This document shows positions 18,632-26,157 of a DNA stretch of 62,211 nucleotides, in pieces (the stretch's first letter is position 1; each line of letters starts with the position of its first letter). This DNA is from an uncultured bacterium (GTDB lineage: Bacteria; Bacillota; Clostridia; Lachnospirales; Lachnospiraceae). Below the pieces are notes generated by a model that saw nothing but the letters and a program-made list of their open reading frames with translations, was not told the DNA's origin and did no database searches. The position numbers and the translations under genes are program-made. Location of the stretch: positions 1 through 62,211 of the forward strand of contig CANOLZ010000004.1 in NCBI GenBank assembly GCA_947567075.1. The letters are read 5' to 3'.

Positions 18632-20797
18632 ATGAAAAAAATATGGAAAAGACAAAAGGAATTACAGGGAGATTATTGTAAAGAAAAGCTAGAGTATTAT
18701 CAGAGAGAAGAGTTTGGAGATAATTGGGAAGAGGAGAAAGGGATATACTATTTACAAGATGAGCAGGATAGAAAGAGGAAAAAAAGCAGGCTTCTCCAAG
18801 GGGTGAGAAGTTTAAGTTTGATACAGTATGTTATGGCGGCGGCGGTTGTCGCTTTGTTTTTGACAGCTATTGGAACAGGAGTCGTTTACTATAATTATAC
18901 CCAAGATCAGAAGAGGACAGCTAGACTCCAAGAGATAGAAGCAGCCAGGGCAGCCAAGCTGTCATCTCCTATGAATGCAGTGAACTATCAAGTTCTTCCT
19001 TTGAAGGAGGAAGTTATTGTGGAAGAGAATCCTGAGATAGAAGAGGAACAGGAAAAGGATGAGATAGAGGAAGCAGTAGAGGAAAAAACCTATTTAGGTT
19101 TGGAACTGACTTCTTTGGATAAGGATTTGAAAATAAAAATTGTGGATCAAAATGGAAGGTTGGTCAAAGATTTTCCATGGAGAGTTTTGGTGAACCATTC
19201 TAAAAATGGAGAAAAGGAATACACAGATGAAGATAGAGATGCTGTCATATATATATCGAAATTGGAACCAGGCAGTTATACAGTGGCCCTTGTAAAGGAG
19301 GAAGGGGAAGAAGCTTATATATGGCCAGAATCCAGTGTTTCCGTAGCAGTGAAAGGACAGCTTGAATATAAGGCAATTGCTGAGATAAAAAGTGAGATAA
19401 AAAAAGAATCAGAAGTCAATGTTGCAGTGGAAGATACAGAACACAACAATGTAATAGAAGAGACAGGACCAGTACAAAAGGATACTGTAGAGTGGTTGGA
19501 ATCTACGAAAACAGAAATTGCGTCTGAAGCTGTAGTGGAATATATAGAATATACAGGTAAGGTAATTGTTCCAAAAGAAGTTGCCTCTTCAAGGAAGGGC
19601 AGAATGAAAGTTCTTGGAGCAGCAGGACTACCTTTTATAGGAGACTTACTGGCAACGGCAGAAACGGGACAGGAGGAACTAACCCCGACAGTCAGCGAAA
19701 ATAATACAACAAGTACAGAGCCTCCCAAAAAACAGACATTTACTGTAGTATTCAAGGACTTTGACGGAAGGGAAATACATAAGGAAACCGTTGAGGAAGG
19801 CCAGGGGGCAAATGCTCCTAGTAGCCCTTCCAGGGAAGGGTATATATTTGAGAAATGGGATCAAGACTTTTCCAATGTTACAAAGGATTTGACAGTGACA
19901 GCCGTCTATCAGGAGGCTGGGATACAAAGAGACGGAAAATTAACAGATGAGAAAGGAAATGTGCTCTATAAGAAAGTGGGAGAAGAATATGTAGAAGCTA
20001 CAGGAGAAGACTGGGCAAATGATTTAAGAACGTATTATTCGAAAGTGGAAAGTACCAAATCTACATATAAATATACAGGATGGCAGACAATAGAAGGAAA
20101 GACGTATTATTTTCTATCTGATGGAACGCCAGTTACAGGAGATCAAATTATTGGAGGGGTTACATACCATTTTGGAGCTGATGGAAGCTTAAATCAAAGC
20201 TCTGGAACCTTTGGCATTGACGTATCAAAATGGAATGGCTCTATTGATTGGGGAGCCGTAAGGGCTTCTGGTGTTAGCTATGTCATTATAAGATGCGGTT
20301 ATCGAGGCTCTTCCACAGGAGCGCTTATAGAGGATCCTACGTTTAGGAAAAACATTTCTGGTGCAAAGGCTGCTGGTTTAAAAGTAGGGGTTTACTTCTT
20401 CACCCAGGCAGTAACCGAGGCAGAAGCAGTGGAGGAGGCAAGTATGTGCATTGCTTTGTGCAAAGGGTATGGTTTAGATTATCCTATTTTTATGGACGTA
20501 GAAAGCGGACCAAGGGCAGATTTCTTAGATGCAGGTACAAGGACAAATATTATAAAGGCTTTTTGTGAAACGATTCGGGGAGGCGGTTATACGCCTGGAG
20601 TTTACGCCAATAAAACATGGCTTACATCTCATATGAATGCTTCCGCTTTGGGAAGTTATAAAATATGGTTGGCACAGTATAATACAAGCGGACCTACTTA
20701 TAAAGGACGCTATGATTTATGGCAGTATACATCTAAAGGAACTATCCAGGGAATAAAAGGCTATGTAGACTGCAATCAAAGTTACTTAGGATATTGA
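18632..20797 (+). CDS. Membrane-anchored GH25 lysozyme-like protein with repeat domains
   Basis: The 721-residue protein starts with about 65 charged cytoplasmic residues, then one membrane helix (about 66-90), so it is anchored N-in with its bulk outside. A low-complexity acidic stretch follows. A Listeria-Bacteroides-type repeat (about 369-428, VVFKDFDGREIHKETVEEGQ) and a glucan/choline-binding-like segment (about 483-523, GWQTIEGKTYYF) come next. The C-terminal GH25 domain has GIDVSKWNG (about 528), FMDVES (about 619) and LWQYTS (about 695), retaining the catalytic acidic residues. It should cut peptidoglycan near the membrane, perhaps to open the wall for glycan export. AAGGAAGG lies upstream. 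It sits between rmlA and rmlC, an unusual place. Confidence 0.88.
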   Translation: MKKIWKRQKELQGDYCKEKLEYYQREEFGDNWEEEKGIYYLQDEQDRKRKKSRLLQGVRSLSLIQYVMAAAVVALFLTAIGTGVVYYNYTQDQKRTARLQEIEAARAAKLSSPMNAVNYQVLPLKEEVIVEENPEIEEEQEKDEIEEAVEEKTYLGLELTSLDKDLKIKIVDQNGRLVKDFPWRVLVNHSKNGEKEYTDEDRDAVIYISKLEPGSYTVALVKEEGEEAYIWPESSVSVAVKGQLEYKAIAEIKSEIKKESEVNVAVEDTEHNNVIEETGPVQKDTVEWLESTKTEIASEAVVEYIEYTGKVIVPKEVASSRKGRMKVLGAAGLPFIGDLLATAETGQEELTPTVSENNTTSTEPPKKQTFTVVFKDFDGREIHKETVEEGQGANAPSSPSREGYIFEKWDQDFSNVTKDLTVTAVYQEAGIQRDGKLTDEKGNVLYKKVGEEYVEATGEDWANDLRTYYSKVESTKSTYKYTGWQTIEGKTYYFLSDGTPVTGDQIIGGVTYHFGADGSLNQSSGTFGIDVSKWNGSIDWGAVRASGVSYVIIRCGYRGSSTGALIEDPTFRKNISGAKAAGLKVGVYFFTQAVTEAEAVEEASMCIALCKGYGLDYPIFMDVESGPRADFLDAGTRTNIIKAFCETIRGGGYTPGVYANKTWLTSHMNASALGSYKIWLAQYNTSGPTYKGRYDLWQYTSKGTIQGIKGYVDCNQSYLGY

Positions 20798-20819
20798 GAC
20801 ATGTTTGGAGGAGTGGAAA

Positions 20820-21371
20820 ATGGGAAAAATTAAAGTGGAGACTTGCCATATTGACGGTCTTAAGGTTATATTACCAACAGTTTTTGGTGATGAGCGAGGC
20901 TACTTTATGGAAACATATCATTATAATGATTTTAAGGAAGTGGGGATAGAGGCAACCTTTGTCCAGGACAATCAGTCCGCATCCAAAAAAGGGGTACTTC
21001 GAGGCTTGCATTTTCAGCTTCAGTATCCCCAAGATAAGCTTGTCAGAGTAATTAGAGGAGAAGTGTTTGATGTGGCTGTAGATTTAAGACAGGATTCTCC
21101 CACTTATGGACAATGGTATGGGGTCCACCTTTCTGAAGAAAATAAGAAAATGTTTTTTGTTCCGAAAGGATTTGCCCATGGGTTTTTAGTGCTCTCAGAT
21201 TATGCAGAATTTGCTTATAAGTGTACAGATTTTTATCATCCCAATGATGAGGGAGGACTTTTATGGAATGATCCAGAGATTGGAATTTGCTGGCCCCTTC
21301 CAGAAGACATGGAGCTCATTATATCGGAAAAAGATAAAAAATGGGGTGGAATAAAAGAATTAAAGAAATAA
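20820..21371 (+). CDS. rmlC: dTDP-4-dehydrorhamnose 3,5-epimerase
   Basis: 183-residue cupin protein of normal length, with FGDERGYFMETY, QDNQSASKKGVLRGLHFQ (catalytic His in the last motif), VFDVAVDLR, FVPKGFAHGFLVLSD and YKCTDFYHP. It epimerises C3 and C5 of the 4-keto sugar in dTDP-L-rhamnose synthesis. GGAGG at 20807-20811 is 8 bases before ATG 20820; an upstream TTG at 20805 overlaps the site and is rejected. The last enzyme of the pathway, RmlD, is not in the window and must lie elsewhere. Confidence 0.94.
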   Translation: MGKIKVETCHIDGLKVILPTVFGDERGYFMETYHYNDFKEVGIEATFVQDNQSASKKGVLRGLHFQLQYPQDKLVRVIRGEVFDVAVDLRQDSPTYGQWYGVHLSEENKKMFFVPKGFAHGFLVLSDYAEFAYKCTDFYHPNDEGGLLWNDPEIGICWPLPEDMELIISEKDKKWGGIKELKK

Positions 21372-21395
21372 ACAGGAAAAGATAGGAGTAATAAA

Positions 21396-21433
21396 AGGGG
21401 GCGAGTATGGCAAGGGGCATATATTTCGCCCCT
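21396..21433 (+). promoter_or_regulatory. Competing hairpins before the ABC exporter genes
   Basis: GGGGCGA (about 21398-21404) can pair with TCGCCCC (21426-21432), or AGGGGC (21413-21418) with GCCCCT (21428-21433); the two are mutually exclusive. No T-run follows. The first covers the ribosome site of the 29-codon frame at 21407. Confidence 0.35.
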
Positions 21434-21496
21434 GAGAAGATTTTTGGAGCTGCTTTAGAAATGAAAGAGCAGTATTTTTGGAAAGGCATGGTATGA
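21407..21496 (+). CDS. Candidate 29-residue protein translationally coupled to the ABC permease
   Basis: An ATG after an AGGGGGCGAG ribosome site opens a 29-codon frame, MARGIYFAPEKIFGAALEMK and nine more residues. Its TGA overlaps the ATG of the permease (ATGA at 21493-21496), the same coupling used by clear gene pairs in this locus. It fills most of the gap between rmlC and the permease. I do not recognise the peptide. It may be a leader peptide controlling export genes or a remnant. Confidence 0.4.
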   Translation: MARGIYFAPEKIFGAALEMKEQYFWKGMV

Positions 21497-22467
21497 AGAT
21501 GAATAAGAAGGTAAAAACTATAGGAATTGTCAGTATTTTTATCTTTGTACTGAATGTTTATATTATAGTACACAATAATCCTTTGGCAGATCAGACTCAG
21601 GAATTTTTTAAAAAAGTAGTATCCTGTGTTATTTTAGATATTATTTATTTTTTCTTTATAAAATATTATGATAAAATGATTATTCTTCCTGTAGAGTTAT
21701 ATCAAAATAGAAAGTTGATATGGAAATTAGCAAAGAGTGATTTTAAAACGAGGTATGCAGGATCTTATCTTGGAATTTTTTGGGCCTTTGTTCAACCTAT
21801 TGTAACTATTGTTGTATACTGGTTTGTTTTTCAAGTAGGACTGCGTTCAGGGGATGTGGGGGATACTCCTTTTGTATTGTGGCTTGTGGCAGGACTTATT
21901 CCCTGGTTTTTCTTTTCGGAAGCGTTAGGTGGGGGAACAGGAGCTATGCTGGAATATAACTATTTGGTCAAAAAGGTAGTATTTAAAATTAGTATTCTTC
22001 CTATTATTAAAATTATCTCCGCTTTGTTTGTACATTTGTTTTTTGTTGCCTTTGCCATTTTGCTTTTTGCCTGTTATCGTTCAGAACCAGATTTATATAC
22101 ACTGCAAGTATTTTATTACACTTTCTGCTTATTTGTTTTGGTGTTGGGGCTTTGCTATATTACATGTTCTGTAGTTGTCTTCTTTAGAGATTTATCCCAG
22201 ATTATTTCCATTATTTTGCAAATAGGGATTTGGGCTACGCCTATTATGTGGAGCCTTCCAATGCTTCCTGAAAAATATCACTTTATTTTTAAACTAAATC
22301 CCCTGACATATATTGTGGATGGCTACAGGATGGCCTTTATATATAAAGCATGGTTTTGGGAGAGATTTTATTCGACAGCTTATTTTTGGATTATTACATT
22401 GGCTACGTTTGCCCTTGGCGCAGTTATATTTAAAAGATTGAAAGTACATTTTGCAGATATGCTGTAA
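21493..22467 (+). CDS. ABC-2 type polysaccharide export permease (Wzm/TagG-like)
   Basis: A 324-residue membrane protein. Two N-terminal hydrophobic segments (about 8-28 and 40-58) precede the standard permease core, which begins near LIWKLAKSDFKTRYAGSYLG (residue about 75) and has six further helices; FFRDLSQI and NPLTYIVDGYR are typical of the family. It forms the membrane channel for a finished, lipid-linked polysaccharide, paired with the ATPase directly downstream. GAAAGG at 21481-21486 is 6 bases before ATG 21493. The extra N-terminal hairpin is longer than in most Wzm/TagG proteins. Confidence 0.9.
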   Translation: MKMNKKVKTIGIVSIFIFVLNVYIIVHNNPLADQTQEFFKKVVSCVILDIIYFFFIKYYDKMIILPVELYQNRKLIWKLAKSDFKTRYAGSYLGIFWAFVQPIVTIVVYWFVFQVGLRSGDVGDTPFVLWLVAGLIPWFFFSEALGGGTGAMLEYNYLVKKVVFKISILPIIKIISALFVHLFFVAFAILLFACYRSEPDLYTLQVFYYTFCLFVLVLGLCYITCSVVVFFRDLSQIISIILQIGIWATPIMWSLPMLPEKYHFIFKLNPLTYIVDGYRMAFIYKAWFWERFYSTAYFWIITLATFALGAVIFKRLKVHFADML

Positions 22468-22493
22468 TAGAAAGGGGTATACTTGGAAAGGAC

Positions 22494-23783
22494 ATGGTTA
22501 CAGAGATGGAAGATATTGCAATTAAGGTAGATAATGTAAGCAAAGTTTATAAGTTGTATGAGAGAAACAGAGACAGAATTAAAGAAGCTTTTGGAATAGG
22601 AAAGGGAAAGGTACACTATAAGGAACACTATGCCTTGAAGGATGTCTCTATAGAAGTAAGACGAGGAGAAACAGTAGGAATCATTGGAACAAATGGATCG
22701 GGAAAATCTACAATATTAAAAATTATTACTGGCGTATTAAATCAGACAGAGGGAGACGTGACAATTCATGGAAGAATATCAGCTTTGTTAGAGTTAGGAG
22801 CTGGGTTTAACATGGAGTTTACAGGAGTAGAAAATATTTATTTAAATGGTACAATGACAGGATTTTCTGAAGAAGAAATTCATGAAAAGCTGGATGATAT
22901 TTTAGAATTTGCTGATATTGGAGAATTTGTGCATCAGAAAGTAAAAACCTATTCTAGTGGGATGTTTGTCCGTCTTGCCTTTTCAGTAGCTATAAATATA
23001 GACCCAGAAATTTTAATTGTAGTTGAGGCTTTGTCTGTTGGAGACGTTTTTTTTCAAAATAAGTGCTATCGAAAATTTGAGGATTTTAAAAAACAAGGAA
23101 AAACTATCCTATTTGTCAGCCATGACTTAAGTAGTATTAGCAAATATTGTGATAGAGTCATCCTTTTGGAAAGGGGCGCTAAAATAGGAGAGGGAGAGCC
23201 TAAAGAAATAATTGATATGTATAAAAAGGTACTTGTTCATCAACTGGATGTGGAAAGAGAAGGAGAAGTAAAATATGCCCCTTTGCCTAAAAAAGTACAT
23301 TCTGCTTGGAAAGATCAAATGGTGTTAAACCCTGACTTAGATGAATATGGGAATGAACTGGCAAAGTTTATAGATTTTTGTGCTTTAGATGCAGAGGGAA
23401 ATATAAGCAATAGTCTTATTAAGGGGGAAGCTTGCACAATCCGAGTGAAGGTAAGATTTTTTGATAAAATTCAAGATCCCATTATTGCTGTATCTTTTAA
23501 AAACAGAATGGGTGTAGAAATAACAGGGACAAATACAATGTTCGAAAAAATGAACACGGGTACACCAGGACCGGGGGAAGTATATATTTACGATTTTAAA
23601 CAGAATATGGATCTTCAGGGAGGGGAATATTTAATTTCTTTAGGATGTGTCGGATATAGAGATGGAGAATTTACAGTATATCATAGAATGTATGACTTAT
23701 TTAGCATTAATGTCATTTCATCCAAAGATTCTGTTGGATATTATGATATGAATACGGAGATAATAATAGAAAAAGTCGTTTAA
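22494..23783 (+). CDS. Polysaccharide ABC exporter ATPase with Wzt-type C-terminal glycan-binding domain; Walker B Asp replaced
   Basis: 429 residues. The ATPase part (1 to about 245) has Walker A GTNGSGKST (65-73), signature YSSGM (153-157), D-loop SVGD and H-loop His210. The Walker B segment reads ILIVVE, where the family has ILIVDE: codon 177 is GTT (23022-23024), one base from GAT. That Asp positions the magnesium ion, so activity should be strongly reduced; the catalytic Glu178 is kept. The C-terminal 180 residues match the Wzt carbohydrate-binding beta-sandwich (FFDKIQDPIIAVSFKNRMG, GEYLISLGC), which in gram-negative O-antigen export recognises the chain's terminal cap. Start ATG 22494 has GGAAAGG just upstream; 22506 is an alternative. 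Confidence 0.92.
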   Translation: MVTEMEDIAIKVDNVSKVYKLYERNRDRIKEAFGIGKGKVHYKEHYALKDVSIEVRRGETVGIIGTNGSGKSTILKIITGVLNQTEGDVTIHGRISALLELGAGFNMEFTGVENIYLNGTMTGFSEEEIHEKLDDILEFADIGEFVHQKVKTYSSGMFVRLAFSVAINIDPEILIVVEALSVGDVFFQNKCYRKFEDFKKQGKTILFVSHDLSSISKYCDRVILLERGAKIGEGEPKEIIDMYKKVLVHQLDVEREGEVKYAPLPKKVHSAWKDQMVLNPDLDEYGNELAKFIDFCALDAEGNISNSLIKGEACTIRVKVRFFDKIQDPIIAVSFKNRMGVEITGTNTMFEKMNTGTPGPGEVYIYDFKQNMDLQGGEYLISLGCVGYRDGEFTVYHRMYDLFSINVISSKDSVGYYDMNTEIIIEKVV

Positions 23784-23811
23784 AATAATACAAGGATATA
23801 TTGTCTTAAGG

Positions 23812-26157
23812 ATGGCAGGAAACAAAAACATGAGAGAACAGATAGGGAATGTAGTATTAGATTACAGCCAATATTCAGGGCAGGATTGTTATAGCGATGG
23901 GGCTAGTGAAGATGTACTTCTGGAAGTAGTAAAAAATCATAAAGAAACTATATTTAATGAGATTATCATAGGACAGCAGTCCTGGCCTGTGCTATATCAT
24001 CTATCCCATATAAGAGGAAATATTGTGGAATGGCTTCCTATTGGCAAAGAACATAAAGTGCTGGAAATTGGTTCTGGATGTGGAGCGATTACAGGAGCAC
24101 TGGCTGACAAAGCCAAGGAGGTCATCTGCATTGAATTAAGCAAAAAAAGAAGTCTTATTAATGCATACCGTAATCAAGATAAAAAGAATATTGAGATTAA
24201 AGTGGGGAATTTTCAGAAAATTGAAAAGACATTAGAAGATAAGTTTGACTATATTATGCTTATTGGGGTATTTGAGTATGGGGAATCCTATCTTCAGGGA
24301 AAAAATCCTTATTTCCGTTTTCTAGAAATCATAAAAAGCCATCTAGCTAAGGAAGGGAAAATTGTTCTTGCAATAGAGAACAAATATGGATTGAAGTATT
24401 GGGCTGGATGTAAAGAAGATCATGTTGGAAAATATTTTGAAGGCTTGGAGGGGTATGGAGAAAGTTCTGGGGTAAAAACATTTTCCAAGAGAGAGATAAG
24501 TAAATTAATGGAAGAGAATAATTTGTATCACGAATTTTATTATCCTTATCCAGATTATAAATTTCCTATTTCCATTTATTCAGATAAATATTTACCCCAT
24601 AAGGGAGAGTTAAAGGATAATTTAAGAAACTTTGATGGGGACAGGGTTGTGCTTTTTGATGAGACGAAGGTATATGACGGACTTATTGAAAATGAAATGT
24701 TTCCTTTTTACTCCAACTCCTTTCTTGTAATTGCAGGAGAAAAAGAGAATATACAATATGAAAAAGAAAAAATCCTATTTGTGAAATATTCCAACGAGCG
24801 GGCGAAAGATAGGATGATTCGAACAGACATAACAGAGGAGGAAGGAAAGACTAGAAAGGTGAGAAAAACAGCCCTCACAAAAGAGGCAGCTGCTCATGTC
24901 AATGCTTTAAAAGAACATTATGAGAAGCTTTGCCAGTTATTTGATAAGACAAAATTTTTGCCAAACCGTTTTGCACAGATGAGGGATGAAAGGGCTATTT
25001 TTCAATATATTGAAGGGGAGACGCTAGAAAGCAGACTGGATGTTTTGCTGCAGGAAAAGGATTTTGACAAAATGCTTCAGCTTATTTCTCAATATAGAGA
25101 CATGCTTTTGAAAATATCTGATAAAAATAAATTTGAAATAGGGGATTCTTTTACAGAAGTTTTCGGCCCATGGGAGTTGGGGGAGGAGTACAAATGGGCG
25201 CCTGTCTCGGATATTGATTTAATTTTTGACAATATTTTGGTGAAGACAGAAAAAGAAGAGCAGTGGCATGTCATTGATTATGAATGGACTTTTTCCTTTC
25301 CCATTCCAATGAAGTTTATTTTATACAGGGCCTTATATTATTATATACGTTCCCCAAAAAGAAAGGCATTTGCAGAGTTCATCCAGGGAGGAATTTTTGA
25401 ATATTTTCATTTATCCAAGGAGGAAATAAAAGCCTTTCAAAAGATGGAACATCATTTTCAGAAATTTATTGTTGGAGATACGGTTTCCCTTCATGTGGCA
25501 TATGCATTGATAGCAGGCCTTACTTTAGATTTTCAAAAGTTAGTACAAGATGGAATGCAACGAAAGGAGCTCCATTTAGTGAAAGTTTACTATGATTATG
25601 GGAAGGATTTTCAGCCTGAAGGGATGCGGAAAATAAGAGGAAATGTGACAGAGGAAAAGAGAGTTTCCCTGAATATCCCTGTAGAACCAGGCATTGTAAG
25701 AATTAGGATTGATCCTACAGAATTTCCCTGCATTCTTAAAATTCATGAATTTTCTTGCAAAGGGAGAAATGGATTTCTCTATTATGTTAATGGAGAAGTA
25801 GGAAAGGAGCACATTATTCTTTTCCCGACAGATGACGCCCAGATTATTGTAGAAGAATTAACAGGAAAAGAAGAGTTTTTTCATTTAGAATATACAGTAG
25901 ACATATTAGAGGACAGCGTTTTTAAAGGAGTTTTATCTAGTATAGAAGGATTCAAGCAAGAACTGGCTGAAAAAAATATGGAGGAAATAGCAGGGCAGCT
26001 GGACGAAGAGGAAGAATATGAAGAGGAAGAAACTATAGACACTTTGGAGGCTTTAGGATTTAAAGCTATGCTGGGAAATATATTAGAGGTGGAAGATGAA
26101 AAAGGAAGGATTCATCAGCTGGCTGAAAACAGGGCGGATGATGGCGAAAATATATAA
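23812..26157 (+). CDS. SAM methyltransferase-kinase fusion, WbdD-like glycan chain terminator candidate
   Basis: 781 residues. The N-terminal domain has the SAM-binding motif VLEIGSGCG (83-91) and EVICIEL, a class I methyltransferase. A protein-kinase/APH-like domain follows: FQYIEGETLESRL (about 397), catalytic-loop-like IDLIFDNIL (about 468) and metal-binding IDYEW (about 488). The tail is acidic and predicted helical (about 705-745). This order (methyltransferase, kinase, helical tail) is that of WbdD, which caps O9a chains with phosphate and methyl groups and sets chain length. Lying directly after an exporter ATPase with a cap-recognising domain, it is probably the terminator of the exported glycan. 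The start is not certain (AAGG is close to ATG 23812; ATG 23830 is possible). Confidence 0.78.
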   Translation: MAGNKNMREQIGNVVLDYSQYSGQDCYSDGASEDVLLEVVKNHKETIFNEIIIGQQSWPVLYHLSHIRGNIVEWLPIGKEHKVLEIGSGCGAITGALADKAKEVICIELSKKRSLINAYRNQDKKNIEIKVGNFQKIEKTLEDKFDYIMLIGVFEYGESYLQGKNPYFRFLEIIKSHLAKEGKIVLAIENKYGLKYWAGCKEDHVGKYFEGLEGYGESSGVKTFSKREISKLMEENNLYHEFYYPYPDYKFPISIYSDKYLPHKGELKDNLRNFDGDRVVLFDETKVYDGLIENEMFPFYSNSFLVIAGEKENIQYEKEKILFVKYSNERAKDRMIRTDITEEEGKTRKVRKTALTKEAAAHVNALKEHYEKLCQLFDKTKFLPNRFAQMRDERAIFQYIEGETLESRLDVLLQEKDFDKMLQLISQYRDMLLKISDKNKFEIGDSFTEVFGPWELGEEYKWAPVSDIDLIFDNILVKTEKEEQWHVIDYEWTFSFPIPMKFILYRALYYYIRSPKRKAFAEFIQGGIFEYFHLSKEEIKAFQKMEHHFQKFIVGDTVSLHVAYALIAGLTLDFQKLVQDGMQRKELHLVKVYYDYGKDFQPEGMRKIRGNVTEEKRVSLNIPVEPGIVRIRIDPTEFPCILKIHEFSCKGRNGFLYYVNGEVGKEHIILFPTDDAQIIVEELTGKEEFFHLEYTVDILEDSVFKGVLSSIEGFKQELAEKNMEEIAGQLDEEEEYEEEETIDTLEALGFKAMLGNILEVEDEKGRIHQLAENRADDGENI

